Assembly: GCA_050633465.1 (NCBI GenBank)
Contig: JBOEGO010000002.1
Location: 124,001-188,000, forward strand
Direction: 5' to 3'
DNA: 64,000 nucleotides
DNA from: UBA3069 sp050633465
Lineage (GTDB): Bacteria; Pseudomonadota; Alphaproteobacteria; Rhodobacterales; Rhodobacteraceae
The translations under genes were made by a program, and so were the position numbers. Shown here piece by piece: positions 7,949-16,974 of this stretch (the stretch's first letter is position 1; each line of letters begins with the position of its first letter). The notes beneath the pieces were generated by a model that was not told where the DNA came from, made no database searches, and saw only the letters and a list, made by a program, of their open reading frames with translations.

Positions 7949-10900
7949 TTACGCAGCGATATCGATGCCTTTGAATGGCCCCGCACCGTAACGCGCCGAC
8001 ACCTGCGCCACCTCGATGCGAAACGCGCCTGTGATGCCGTCGCTGGCCTGTTCCGCCGCGTCATAAACATAGCCGGAGGTTTCCAGCACCACCTCGCGCA
8101 GCACCTCTGCCCCCTGCACCACCCGCAGCAGATAGGTTTCGGTTTCCTCGGCCAGCGGCACCTCTGCTGCCTCCCAGCTGTCGCCATCCAGCCGGGTGCG
8201 GCGCACCCATTCAAACAGCCACGCACCATCGGTATCGTGATAGCTGCGCAGATGCACAGGGCTGTAGGGCCGCAACCCGTTGCCGGCAAAGGCATGTTGC
8301 AGCGCCACATAGCTGGGATCGTCATAGCCACGTTTGGCAGGGCCAACGCGGTAATGATGCGACACATTGCGGGCCGAGCTGGCCAGTTCGATCTGACTGA
8401 TCGCCGCGTTCAGGATCACCACATAGGACCCTTCGGGCCAGACATCTGGCATCACCGCATCGGTGCCAAGCTGCCCGCGCAACCGGTTCGACAACAGATA
8501 GGTATCGGTGTCGATCAGATCGGCGGTTTCAAACTGGAACAGCTCCCAATTGTCGGGGGTGCCATCACCGATGGCGGCGATATTGCCTCCCGCCAGCAGG
8601 CTTTGCCGGTCAAGGCTGGCCAATTGCCCGCTTAGCAGTTTCACCTGCAGCCCGGTGCCACGGTCGATCATGCCGGGGCGGGATGCCGCCAGCGTTGTCT
8701 GCGTCACGCCGATGGTGGACCGCGCCGCGAACAGTTTGTTCAGCGCGAAATCACTGTCAGACACGCTGTCATACAGGGCCACGCTGCCCGGCCATGGTTT
8801 CGCACTCAGCGCCAGATGCGGCGCATGTGGCACCTCGTCCCCTGTCAGCAGCGGCAGGTCCATGAACAGCGGCAAGACGGGCACCGGCGCGGCAAAGGGC
8901 GTGAGGGATGATGCCTCTTCCTCTACCTCGATCGGGCGATAGGTTTCGGGTTCGATCCGCACCGCTTCCAGCAGTTGCGCGCCGGACTGTTCGACCCGAT
9001 CAATGCGAAACAGCCCGCGTGCCTCGCCCTCGGCCAGGCGCACCACATCGCCCGCGCCCACCTGCAATTGCGATGGCGGCAGGGAAAACCGCAGCGCATC
9101 ACGCGCCACGCGGGTTTCGGCCAGCCAGCGTTCGACCACCTGTCGGCCCTCGGCCCGGGTCATGGCGATGGGCAATTCCGATGATGCCACTGCATGGGTG
9201 GCCTCGTCCGGCAGCACGGTTTCTTCGGATACCACTTCGAAATTGGCGTCGGTTTCGATGAACCGCAACCGGATACGCCCCGCCATTTCGGCCTCTGACA
9301 GGCGGGTCTGTTCTATCGTGCCTTCGATTTCGGAATGGGTGGCGAACATATCGGCGGTGACATCGTAATCGACCCGCCCGTCACGCATGACGAATGTCAG
9401 CAGCCCCTCGCGTTCGACCGCATCAAACCCGTAGCGCAGCATCAGCGGTTGCAGGGCGGCGCGGGCCTCGGTCACATCGGGCACCACATAGCCGCGCACA
9501 AACCCGTAAAGGGCGCGCGTATCAAAATGCACCAGCCCAGCGCGCAGGCAGATTTCCGACACCACCGAGGCAAGCGAGCGCGCCGACATCCGCCCCGTGA
9601 TCCAGTGACCACGGGCATAATTGGCCGCGTCGCTCCACAGGGTTTCGTTGCCGGGGAAATACGGATAAGGCCGCGCATCCCATGCCCAGACAAAGGCGCG
9701 GCTCATATCCAGCATCGGCGCATCGTATACCGGCGACACGGGGTTGTTGCCCGCCTCCCCCCAATAGCCCAGCATGGCGCGCAGATATTGCATCTGGATC
9801 AACTCGTCACGCCGCCCGTCAGAATGGCGCGGCAATTGCGATTCACTGGACTTCGGGTCCAGAAACTTGTTGGGCTGGTTGGTGCCCTTGTCGATGGCAG
9901 CACAGCCCAGTTCGGTAAACCAGACCGGTTTGGATGCAGGTTCCCATGCGGTTGGCGCCGCCTGACGCACCCCGCCAATGCGTTCATGGTGCGGGTTCTG
10001 CCACCAGCCGCGAATATCCTTATAGCGCCAGACCCATGGTTCGTTGTGTTCGTCATCGGTGATCGGCGTGCGGATTTGCGCGGCCTCGGCGTCGACGGAA
10101 TGGTAATACCAGTCGTATCCCTCGCCGCCCTCAATATTGCCCTGCAGGTAATCCAGATCGTAGATCGCGCCGTGATGCGCATCGGCGTGGTCATCGCCAT
10201 CGCGCCAGTCGGACAGCGGCATATAGTTGTCGATCCCGATGAAATCGGTATTGGCATCGGCCCAAAGCGGATCAAGGTGGAAATAGCGATCCCCTGTGCC
10301 GTCCTGCGGCTGATAGCCGAAATATTCCGACCAATCCGCAGCATAGCCCAGTTTGGCAGCGGGCAGCAGGGTGCGGACCTCGGCGGCCAGCGCTTGCAAC
10401 TGCGCCACCGCGGGGAAACCGGCATTATCGCGCAGTTGCGTCAGGGCGCGCATTTCCGACCCGATGCAAAAACTGTCGACCCCGCCCGCCGCCGCGCATA
10501 GCGCCGCCTGATGCAGGATAAACCGGCGATAGGACCATTCCGCAGGGCCGCTATAGCTGACCGTGCCCGCACCAATGGCGAAATCGCTGGCCGAGGCCGT
10601 GCCAAAGAACTGCGCCACTTGGGCCGTCGCAGCGGCGGTGCCATCAGGTGATCCGTCACGCCCCGGTGCCTCTGATCCGGTGATGCGGCCGCGCCATGGC
10701 AGTGGGGATTGGGTCTCGGCGTCGCTCCATGGATCGGGCAGCGTATTGCCCGGGATCTGGTCCATCAGGATAAAGGGGTAAAACATCACCGCCTTACCCT
10801 CGTCCTGCATTTTGGTGATGGCCTCGATCACAGATTGATCCGAAGGGGTGCCGCCGTAAATCGGTGCATCATCAATGCGTGGCACCAGCATGGCGGTGTC

Positions 10901-11860
10901 ACGGGTCAACCCCGACACGCGCCATGGCATCGGGTTGCCGTCATGGTCGCCCTGTTCCACCTTGGGCCGGATCGTGCAATCACCACAGCGCAGATCATCG
11001 CCAAACCAGCTGACAATCAGTGACGCAGCCCCGCACAGGGGCAATTCATCGCCCAGCGCATCCAGCGAGGTTTCGAAATCGGATTTCCCCGAGGGCGTGT
11101 TGATATTGGCGCTGCCCGCCTGCCCCGGCCCGAATGCATAGGTGACAGGGGTGGTCGCCAGCGCATATTCGCCCGACCCCGGCAACATGGCCACCCCCTG
11201 CACCAGATGCACAGGGTCCGGCGTGTCCAGTGTCAGCGCCTGATCGGGGCGCGTCACCTCGAATGTGAACTGGGGCACCCGGTTGCCGAATTGCGACAGG
11301 TCCAGATCCTCCATCACCACATAGGCGGTGCCACGATAGGCGGGCACGGCGTCCGCGCCCTCGACCGCTTCCATTTTGGGGTCGGGCAGTTGATTGTCGG
11401 TGCCCTTATAAACCCGCATATTCAGGTCCTTGGGCGCGATTTCATTGCCATCGGCCCAAATACGGCCCACGCCGCCGATCTCGCCTTCGCACAGGGCAAT
11501 GGCGATGCTGATGGAGTATGAATATTCATGGGTGGTGGGCTGTGGCGGGCCACCCTTGCCACCGCCGGACCGTGCCAGATGTTCCTCGAACTGGGTGGCC
11601 CAGATCACCTGCCCCCCGACACGCATACGCCCGTATACCTGCCCCACGGGCTCGCCTTCGCCCGATCCGGTCAGGCGGAACCGGTCAATCCGCCCCGTTT
11701 CCACCACATCCGATCCGCTGCCCATCAGGCGCTGATCGACCATCCGGCCCAGCGTGGCACCGGCAAACCGGCCCACGGCCACCATCGACAGGCCCAGCGC
11801 CGTGCCCCCGATCGAACCACCCAGCGCGGCCCCAGCCGCAGAAAGAACAATAGTCGCCAT
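7949..11860 (-). CDS. GTA host-contact protein gp15 (large tail-tip/fibre protein)
   Basis: The largest GTA protein (1303 residues), equivalent to R. capsulatus GTA g15 (rcc01698), which forms the tail-tip assembly that contacts the recipient cell. It has a hydrophobic Gly/Ala-rich N-terminus (about 1-45), a domain with YGRMRVGG, a glycoside-hydrolase-like TIM-barrel region around residues 440-740 (for example IGIDNYMPLSDWRDGDD and FTELGCAAIDKGTNQP), and a C-terminal phage tail-type region. The ATG at 11860 follows GAGGAG and overlaps the gp14 stop by one base (TGATG). An in-frame extension to 11911 exists but has no ribosome-binding site. The gene is intact. Confidence 0.94.
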   Translation of the reverse strand: MATIVLSAAGAALGGSIGGTALGLSMVAVGRFAGATLGRMVDQRLMGSGSDVVETGRIDRFRLTGSGEGEPVGQVYGRMRVGGQVIWATQFEEHLARSGGGKGGPPQPTTHEYSYSISIAIALCEGEIGGVGRIWADGNEIAPKDLNMRVYKGTDNQLPDPKMEAVEGADAVPAYRGTAYVVMEDLDLSQFGNRVPQFTFEVTRPDQALTLDTPDPVHLVQGVAMLPGSGEYALATTPVTYAFGPGQAGSANINTPSGKSDFETSLDALGDELPLCGAASLIVSWFGDDLRCGDCTIRPKVEQGDHDGNPMPWRVSGLTRDTAMLVPRIDDAPIYGGTPSDQSVIEAITKMQDEGKAVMFYPFILMDQIPGNTLPDPWSDAETQSPLPWRGRITGSEAPGRDGSPDGTAAATAQVAQFFGTASASDFAIGAGTVSYSGPAEWSYRRFILHQAALCAAAGGVDSFCIGSEMRALTQLRDNAGFPAVAQLQALAAEVRTLLPAAKLGYAADWSEYFGYQPQDGTGDRYFHLDPLWADANTDFIGIDNYMPLSDWRDGDDHADAHHGAIYDLDYLQGNIEGGEGYDWYYHSVDAEAAQIRTPITDDEHNEPWVWRYKDIRGWWQNPHHERIGGVRQAAPTAWEPASKPVWFTELGCAAIDKGTNQPNKFLDPKSSESQLPRHSDGRRDELIQMQYLRAMLGYWGEAGNNPVSPVYDAPMLDMSRAFVWAWDARPYPYFPGNETLWSDAANYARGHWITGRMSARSLASVVSEICLRAGLVHFDTRALYGFVRGYVVPDVTEARAALQPLMLRYGFDAVEREGLLTFVMRDGRVDYDVTADMFATHSEIEGTIEQTRLSEAEMAGRIRLRFIETDANFEVVSEETVLPDEATHAVASSELPIAMTRAEGRQVVERWLAETRVARDALRFSLPPSQLQVGAGDVVRLAEGEARGLFRIDRVEQSGAQLLEAVRIEPETYRPIEVEEEASSLTPFAAPVPVLPLFMDLPLLTGDEVPHAPHLALSAKPWPGSVALYDSVSDSDFALNKLFAARSTIGVTQTTLAASRPGMIDRGTGLQVKLLSGQLASLDRQSLLAGGNIAAIGDGTPDNWELFQFETADLIDTDTYLLSNRLRGQLGTDAVMPDVWPEGSYVVILNAAISQIELASSARNVSHHYRVGPAKRGYDDPSYVALQHAFAGNGLRPYSPVHLRSYHDTDGAWLFEWVRRTRLDGDSWEAAEVPLAEETETYLLRVVQGAEVLREVVLETSGYVYDAAEQASDGITGAFRIEVAQVSARYGAGPFKGIDIAA

Positions 11861-12306
11861 CAGCCAATCTCCTCGGGAAAGCAGAACCGCGCCACGATAC
11901 GCCGCGCCCATGGGGCGCTCAGCGGGCTTTCCACAACCGCGTGACGCGAATAAGCGTGGATAAAGCTGGCATCGGGGCCAATGCGCCCCTGAATGCCCAA
12001 ATGTTTTGCCACCGACCCGTCGCGCATCCGAAACAGCAACACATCACCTGCGGCTGTGTCACTGCGCTCCTTGGGGATCAGATGGCGCATGGCGGCCCGC
12101 CACAGGCGCTCTTCGCCCTGCGGTTCGGACCAATCCATCGCATAGGCGGGCACCACCTCGGGTTCCGGTCCCAATACCTCGCGCCAGACACCGCGCAACA
12201 GGCCCAGACAATCGGTGCCTGCGCCCTTGGTGGCGGCCTGATGGCGATAGGGCGTGCCGATCCAGCCACGCGCCGCCGCCACAATGCTGTCAGGGGTCAC
12301 GCTCAT
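11860..12306 (-). CDS. GTA NlpC/P60-type cell-wall peptidase gp14
   Basis: A 148-residue peptidase of the NlpC/P60 fold, corresponding to RcGTA g14, thought to cut peptidoglycan during DNA delivery. The nucleophile motif GTDCLGLLRG (Cys at about 32) and the His region AKHLGIQG are visible. It sits between gp13 and gp15 with start/stop overlaps on both sides (ATGA with gp13, TGATG with gp15), consistent with translational coupling along the tail module. Confidence 0.92.
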   Translation of the reverse strand: MSVTPDSIVAAARGWIGTPYRHQAATKGAGTDCLGLLRGVWREVLGPEPEVVPAYAMDWSEPQGEERLWRAAMRHLIPKERSDTAAGDVLLFRMRDGSVAKHLGIQGRIGPDASFIHAYSRHAVVESPLSAPWARRIVARFCFPEEIG

Positions 12307-13199
12307 CTGCGGCTGCCCCCGCCATTGTCGATGCTGGCGCTTGGCAGGGCCAGGCTCCAGTCATCACCGGGCAGGTCGGGAAAGCCCTGAAAATTCAGGT
12401 GATTGCCGAATTTGGCGCGGCATGTGCTGAACCGTTTGTCACAGCCTGCTACCAGCCGGACCTTATCCCCCGCCACCACATCGGTGCGCAGCGGTTGCCA
12501 CAGCTCGATCACGCGCTTGCCCGCGCTGGTGATGTCCTTCTTGATCAACCCGCTCAACTGCGCCGCCACGCCCGATTGCACCACCAGCCGCCCGCGTTTG
12601 AACCAACCACCCGCGAACCCGTCCAGAATGGCACCATTCGACAGGGCAAAGGTGAACACCTGCGCACTGTCCACAGTTTCCACCGCCAGTTCCGCCGCAA
12701 ACCCCGGCGTATCCAGATCAAACCCGCAGCCACCATCGCCCAACACCGCCGTGCAGGGTTTCTGATAAACCCGCCCCAAGGGACGGTTCAACAATTCCGT
12801 CAGCCCGCGCAATTCCGCATGAAACGCCCCGCCCGATCGGCGCAATTCCCCGATAGAGCCGCGAAACTGCACGCTGCGCTGCGCCACATCGGCCCAGTTG
12901 ACCAACCAGCACAACACCTCTGCACCGTCATAACGCCCCGCCTCGATGTCCTCCTCGCGGATCGCGGCATCCGACAGCGCGCCCATGGCTTCGGTGTTGT
13001 CCACCGACAGGCCGGTGGATTGTTCCAGCGCCAGCGCGGTCATGCCGGTGTCGGCCTTGAACAACTGCCCGTCAAATTCCAGATCAACGTCGTGATCGGT
13101 GAATCCATGCACCACGCCGTCACGGCGGGTGATGGACCAACACCGGCTTAAGGTCGTCAGACCGCTGGCCAGATGTTCCTGCAATGCGGTATCCATCAT
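12303..13199 (-). CDS. GTA baseplate hub protein gp13 (DUF2163)
   Basis: About 298 residues, matching the DUF2163 family and RcGTA g13, a component of the tail hub. Typical segments are TLSRCWSITRRDGVVHGFTDHD near the N-terminus (quoted here as a position guide, about residues 16-37), the middle repeat-like beta region, and CDKRFSTCRAKFGNHLNFQG near the C-terminus, with Cys residues characteristic of the family. Three in-frame starts lie in a row (GTG 13202, ATG 13199, ATG 13196); ATG 13199 overlaps the gp12 stop as TGATG and has GAGGTG about 9 bases upstream, so I chose it. Confidence 0.92.
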   Translation of the reverse strand: MMDTALQEHLASGLTTLSRCWSITRRDGVVHGFTDHDVDLEFDGQLFKADTGMTALALEQSTGLSVDNTEAMGALSDAAIREEDIEAGRYDGAEVLCWLVNWADVAQRSVQFRGSIGELRRSGGAFHAELRGLTELLNRPLGRVYQKPCTAVLGDGGCGFDLDTPGFAAELAVETVDSAQVFTFALSNGAILDGFAGGWFKRGRLVVQSGVAAQLSGLIKKDITSAGKRVIELWQPLRTDVVAGDKVRLVAGCDKRFSTCRAKFGNHLNFQGFPDLPGDDWSLALPSASIDNGGGSRR

Positions 13200-13831
13200 C
13201 ACACACGCACCTCGACCACGGGCACACTGGGCGCATCCCCCGCCTGAAAACTGGCAACCGAGGTGTGAATGCGATCGGTGTCAAACCGCACCGGCACGTC
13301 GAATTCAAAACCCGCAGTGATTTCGCGGTCGATATCCGGCGGATGGCTGAACGTCACGATCCCCGTGGTCCAATCCACCGTGTAATCAATCGCTTCCTGC
13401 ATCTCGTTTGCCTCGATCCCGATGCGCACGGTGCCCTTGACCGGCTTCTTGATCGGGCGGGCATAGGTTTGATCCCCCGAACGGTAATTTTTCACCAGCT
13501 GAAACGCCGCCGTCACCCCGTCACCGAATGCAATCGCCTGATCGCGATAAGCGACCTGCCCGTTGGCACGGCAGGATTTGTAATCGCCCCAGTCCTTCCA
13601 ACGGAACCCGAACAATTGCCCCTGCCGGGCCTCGAAAAACGCGACCATCTGTTCCAGATCGTCAAGGGATCGCATCCCCACCCCCGCGTCATACCGCCTG
13701 CGCGAATGCGCCCAGGGCGTGTTGCGCTCTTCAAATCCGTTGGCCAGCGTCACCACATCTGTGCGCCGTTCCGGACCACCAACCGAGCCAAAACTCAGGT
13801 TGGCGGGAAATCTTTCCTCGTGAAAACCCAT
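13199..13831 (-). CDS. GTA distal tail protein gp12 (DUF2460)
   Basis: A 210-residue protein of the DUF2460 family (TIGR02217-like), corresponding to RcGTA g12, the distal tail/baseplate ring. It starts MGFHEERFPANLSFGS with an excellent ribosome-binding site (AAAGGAG) and contains the family segments RRYDAGVG, GFRWKDWGDYKS and a C-terminal EFDVPVRFDTD. Its stop overlaps the start of gp13. The order gp11-gp12-gp13-gp14-gp15 is that of the reference GTA. Confidence 0.93.
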   Translation of the reverse strand: MGFHEERFPANLSFGSVGGPERRTDVVTLANGFEERNTPWAHSRRRYDAGVGMRSLDDLEQMVAFFEARQGQLFGFRWKDWGDYKSCRANGQVAYRDQAIAFGDGVTAAFQLVKNYRSGDQTYARPIKKPVKGTVRIGIEANEMQEAIDYTVDWTTGIVTFSHPPDIDREITAGFEFDVPVRFDTDRIHTSVASFQAGDAPSVPVVEVRV

Positions 13832-13846
13832 GACCTGCTCCTTTGA

Positions 13847-14509
13847 TTAGCGGTTGCGCTGTCCACGCCCCAGGGCGCGGCTCATCTGGGCCGCGATCTG
13901 GCCCTGACTGCGGCGGAAACCCTCGGCATCCGGCGTGGTGATATTCATAACGATGCTTACGGGCTGGCTGCCGCCCGCACTGCGCACGCCCAGCTTGCCA
14001 TCGGCGCCGCGTGTCAGGGGCATGATCGCCTCTGGCCCTGCTTCGCCCATCAACCCCATGCCGCCGCGCATCGGAAACGACACCGGCCCGTTGACCACGC
14101 CACCATTGGCAAAAGGCATCACACGGCCCTGCGCGAATGATCCGCCCTTTTCAAACGGCAACATGCCCGACACCAGATTGCCCACGCCCTGCGCAATCAT
14201 ACCGCCAAAATGATCCGTCACCGGTTTTACAGCGGCGGCATAGGCCGTATTGATCATGCTTTGCGCCACGGTGCGCATGGCATCCGACAGTTTCATCCCG
14301 TCAAACGCCACCCCGTCAAAGGCACGCCGCAAACCGCGGCTTAGCCCCTTTTCCACCGTGGCAATATCCTTGCCCGTTTCGGATAGTGCCTGCCGCATCC
14401 GTTTCAATTCGCCGTCAAAGGCGCTAGCGACCAAAGCCGCATCACCAAGCGAGGCTTCCAATGCCTCGACCTGATCTTGCATCCCGTCGATCCCGTCAAT
14501 CTCTGCCAT
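13847..14509 (-). CDS. GTA tail tape measure protein gp11
   Basis: A short (220 residue) tape measure protein of the GTA type, equivalent to RcGTA g11. The N-terminal half is coiled-coil-like (MQDQVEALEASLGDA onward) and the C-terminal half has hydrophobic and Gly-rich segments (GGVVNGPVSFPMRGG, GEAGPEAIMPL) also seen in siphovirus tape measures. The small size fits the short GTA tail. The ATG at 14509 follows GGAGGGA; the reading frame is open further upstream (to 14554) but without a ribosome-binding site. It overlaps the preceding chaperone gene by 14 bp. Confidence 0.92.
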   Translation of the reverse strand: MAEIDGIDGMQDQVEALEASLGDAALVASAFDGELKRMRQALSETGKDIATVEKGLSRGLRRAFDGVAFDGMKLSDAMRTVAQSMINTAYAAAVKPVTDHFGGMIAQGVGNLVSGMLPFEKGGSFAQGRVMPFANGGVVNGPVSFPMRGGMGLMGEAGPEAIMPLTRGADGKLGVRSAGGSQPVSIVMNITTPDAEGFRRSQGQIAAQMSRALGRGQRNR

Positions 14510-14705
14510 TTCCAGTCCCTCCTGGTTGGTCGGGGAACGCGTCCAGCAATTCATCCAGACGCGCCCGGTTCAGCGGGGCCGCCCCCGGCCCTGCCCCCAG
14601 CATCAGCATCAGTTCCGCAGGCGTCAGTGCCCAGAACTCTTGGGGTTTCAACCCCAGACCGTGCAGGCCCGCCCGCATCAGGGCGGGCCAGTCGAAACGG
14701 GTCAT
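14496..14705 (-). CDS. GTA tail assembly chaperone gp10.1
   Basis: A 69-residue protein equivalent to RcGTA g10.1 (rcc01693), of the phage tail assembly chaperone type: MTRFDWPALMRAG, then LKPQEFWALTPAEL, the usual hallmark of the family, and a Pro/Gly tail. The start overlaps the gp10 stop (ATGA) and the stop overlaps gp11. By analogy with siphoviruses it should bind the tape measure before tail assembly. Confidence 0.9.
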   Translation of the reverse strand: MTRFDWPALMRAGLHGLGLKPQEFWALTPAELMLMLGAGPGAAPLNRARLDELLDAFPDQPGGTGNGRD

Positions 14706-15040
14706 CCCGCCTCTCCCGGCACGGTAAAGGCGCGGGCCAGCAATTGCGCAGCGACACGCGCCGCCCCCATCGGACCGCCCGCGATCTCGGCGTGACCCAG
14801 ATCCGCCGCGTCACCCTGCCAGCCGCCACCACGCAGCCCCGCCACCAGCAGGGCCAGCACGTCACGGGTGGAAAAGCGGCTGATTTCAAACCGTTCAACC
14901 AGCGCGACAAGGCTGTCCTCGCCCAGCTCGGCCTCTAATGCGGCCAATGCCCCCAGCGTCAGCTTCAAAACATGGGGCTGCCGGTCGATGACCAGCAACA
15001 CCTCGCCCGCATGGGGGTTGGCCATGGCCCGCGCTTCCAT
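14702..15040 (-). CDS. GTA tail assembly chaperone gp10
   Basis: A 112-residue protein of the GTA gp10 family (LTLGALAALEAELG, RFSTRDVLALLVAGLRGGG). It belongs to the tail chaperone pair with gp10.1. ATG 15040 overlaps the stop of gp9 (TGATG); a second in-frame ATG at 15025 (MANPHAGE) has GGAAG in front and is an equally possible start. Codon use and GC match the rest of the cluster. Confidence 0.9.
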   Translation of the reverse strand: MEARAMANPHAGEVLLVIDRQPHVLKLTLGALAALEAELGEDSLVALVERFEISRFSTRDVLALLVAGLRGGGWQGDAADLGHAEIAGGPMGAARVAAQLLARAFTVPGEAG

Positions 15041-15453
15041 CACAGCGCCGTAAAGTTCAGCAGCCCGGCCGACGATAGCGCCAGTTCATAGGTCGCCTCG
15101 CCGTTATAGCTGCCCGCGAATTCCAGGCTGGTGACCTGAAACGGCCCCTCGACCACGCCGAAATCGGGGATCACCACCTGAAACGCAGGGGTTTCACCGT
15201 CGAAAAATATCTGGCGCGCGCGTTCATCGGTGTTGGAATCCTTGAACACACCCGACCCGCTGATCGCGGCCGATTTCACACCGGCCCCGCCCAGCAATTC
15301 ACGCCAGCCGCCAGTCGATTCCAGCGATGTCACGTCAACGCTCTCGGCGTTGAAACTGACCCGTGTGGCGCGCAAACCCGCCACTGTTTCGAACAACCCG
15401 TCGCCGGTCATGTCCATCTTGATCAACAAATCCTTGCCGTTTTGGGCACCCAT
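15040..15453 (-). CDS. GTA major tail (tube) protein gp9
   Basis: A 137-residue major tail protein of the TP901-1 type, equivalent to RcGTA g9, the subunit of the tail tube. It begins MGAQNGKDLLIKMD and contains VSFNAESVDVTSLES, SAAISGSGVFKD and a C-terminal EFAGSYNGEATYELALSSAG, all characteristic of the family. The ATG at 15453 has AAGGAG eight bases upstream; an in-frame GTG at 15462 lies too close to that site. It is the first of a tightly overlapping block gp9-gp10-gp10.1-gp11. Confidence 0.95.
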   Translation of the reverse strand: MGAQNGKDLLIKMDMTGDGLFETVAGLRATRVSFNAESVDVTSLESTGGWRELLGGAGVKSAAISGSGVFKDSNTDERARQIFFDGETPAFQVVIPDFGVVEGPFQVTSLEFAGSYNGEATYELALSSAGLLNFTAL

Positions 15454-15481
15454 GGCAGTCACTCCTTATTGGGGGTTTTCG

Positions 15482-15889
15482 TTAGTCTTCCACGCGGGCG
15501 CGGAATCTCATGTCGATGCGGCGCAATTGGCCCGTGCCTTGACGGCTGGCCTTGGCCCATAGAAAATTCATGCTCACCAATCGCCCGCGCGTCAGCAGCA
15601 GGGGCGGATTGTCCAGCGCGTCACTGATCGCGGCTGCGATCTCCTTGGCGCTTTGAAAACCGGCACCGTCCGTCACAACCAAAATCGCGAAATCATGGTT
15701 TGCGCCATGGCCGGTCTGGTCCGATTTGTCGCGGGCCAGCTCCGGTCCCAGACTGACATAGGCGGCGGGCAAAGTGCCCGAGGGCAGCTGATCGTAAATC
15801 GCCCCCGAAACCAGGGCATCCAAGGCCGTATCCGCCGTAAGGCATTGATAAACCGCCGCTTGCAACGCCGCAGAAACACCGTAACTCAT
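15482..15889 (-). CDS. GTA tail terminator protein gp8 (DUF3168)
   Basis: A 135-residue DUF3168 protein equivalent to RcGTA g8, a head-tail/tail-terminator component. Recognisable segments are ALQAAVYQCLTADTALDALV, YDQLPSGTLPAAYVSLGPE and the C-terminal MNFLWAKASRQGTGQLRRIDMRFRA (position guide only, about residues 108-132). The start overlaps the gp7 stop by ATGA. Confidence 0.92.
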   Translation of the reverse strand: MSYGVSAALQAAVYQCLTADTALDALVSGAIYDQLPSGTLPAAYVSLGPELARDKSDQTGHGANHDFAILVVTDGAGFQSAKEIAAAISDALDNPPLLLTRGRLVSMNFLWAKASRQGTGQLRRIDMRFRARVED

Positions 15890-16224
15890 GCCAAAATCTC
15901 CTCTTCTGCGTAACAGGTCAGATAGCGACCCGCGTGATCCAGCTCGGCCACCGCAAGGATGCGAAATATCCGCGCCCCTTCGCGAAACCGCTGGTCGGGG
16001 CGCGGGCGGGCGTCGCTGCCCACAGGCGCGCCCCGCACCACAATCCGGTATCCGGTCAAGGAGGCCTGCGCGCCCTCAACCGCGCGTTCGCGGCCCGTGC
16101 GGGCGCTTACCTCGGCCCAATGCTGGCCCAACTCGGTCCAGCTTTGGCTGTAACCACCTGCACCGTCCGACACCCGCTCGGGGGTCTCCAGCGCCAACAG
16201 ACGTGTCAGATGCGGCGGTTTCAT
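15886..16224 (-). CDS. GTA head-tail stopper gp7
   Basis: A 112-residue head-closure/stopper protein equivalent to RcGTA g7: MKPPHLTRLLALETPERV, then DGAGGYSQSW, and a C-terminal IFRILAVAELDHAGRYLTC typical of phage head closure proteins. ATG 16224 overlaps the gp6 stop (ATGA). The frame is open upstream to 16296, but that part lies inside gp6 and has no start signal. Confidence 0.91.
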   Translation of the reverse strand: MKPPHLTRLLALETPERVSDGAGGYSQSWTELGQHWAEVSARTGRERAVEGAQASLTGYRIVVRGAPVGSDARPRPDQRFREGARIFRILAVAELDHAGRYLTCYAEEEILA

Positions 16225-16820
16225 GCGCCACCCCCACCCAGCAGGCGCACCGTGCGATAGCGTTCGATCAGACTGGTGACGCCAAAGGGCATGCACCCCG
16301 ACCCCAGCGCGGTTTCATGGCGATATTCATAGTAATGCGCGCCCAGTAACATCACCGCCTGCGCCAGATCGGCGGGCAGATCGCTCCATTCGGGGCCATA
16401 GCCCGCGATGAACGTGACCCGCACCGCACCGCCCGTTGGAATGGTCGGCAACAGGGTGCCCGCAGGCATCAGGCGCGGGCGCTGCATATCCACCGCCAAA
16501 CGATAGGCCCCGGGGTCGATCAATTGCACATCACCCGTGCGATCCTCCACCGTGACCTCGACAATCGCGCTGGCGGGGGCCACGGGCAATGCCTGCCCGC
16601 CCGCATCACGCCACCCGTTCAGGGTCCATGAAAACTCGCGCTCGATCAGCACCTTACCCGTGCGCGCCTCGATCGCGGACATGGCAGCGCGCAGGAAACT
16701 TTCCAACACCGCATCCTGCACCTGATCCTCGGCAAAGCCGCTGCCAAGCCGCAGATGGGCCTTGAACTCCGCAACCGGAAGCGCGCCCTGCGGCACCGTG
16801 GTCTCTTCGACTAACATCAT
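16221..16820 (-). CDS. GTA head-tail adaptor gp6
   Basis: A 199-residue connector of the gp6-like family, equivalent to RcGTA g6, binding the portal ring to the tail. Visible segments: PVAEFKAHLRL, SFLRAAMSAIEARTGKVLI, RVTFIAGYGPEWSDLP and AVMLLGAHYYEYRH, the latter two typical of head-tail adaptors. It is separated from the capsid gene by a 154-bp non-coding spacer containing hairpins, unlike the overlapping genes that follow. Confidence 0.92.
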   Translation of the reverse strand: MMLVEETTVPQGALPVAEFKAHLRLGSGFAEDQVQDAVLESFLRAAMSAIEARTGKVLIEREFSWTLNGWRDAGGQALPVAPASAIVEVTVEDRTGDVQLIDPGAYRLAVDMQRPRLMPAGTLLPTIPTGGAVRVTFIAGYGPEWSDLPADLAQAVMLLGAHYYEYRHETALGSGCMPFGVTSLIERYRTVRLLGGGGA

Positions 16821-16974
16821 GGGTTTTACTCCGATAATTCCGACCCCCCCGGGCCATTGACGGACGCGCGCCCCTTCACGTTGCTCGGACGGAGGGAGCA
16901 GCTGGACAACGCTTGATTTCTGGACGCGCGCGCCCGCGTGAGGGCCGGAATGCCGGCCCCCACATCCACCACCC
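16821..16974 (-). other. Non-coding spacer with GC hairpin between GTA capsid and gp6 genes
   Basis: This is the longest gene-free stretch inside the structural part of the operon. It contains a perfect hairpin GGCCGG-AATG-CCGGCC (about 16943-16958) shortly after the capsid stop, and GC-rich alternating runs (GGACGCGCGC twice). There is no T-run, so it is more likely an RNA-stabilising or processing element than an intrinsic terminator. It may help capsid mRNA outnumber downstream mRNA. Confidence 0.4.

Noticed and set aside
9335..10501. Open plus-strand frame within GTA gp15
   Set aside because: Antisense to an intact, recognised gene; no ribosome-binding site.
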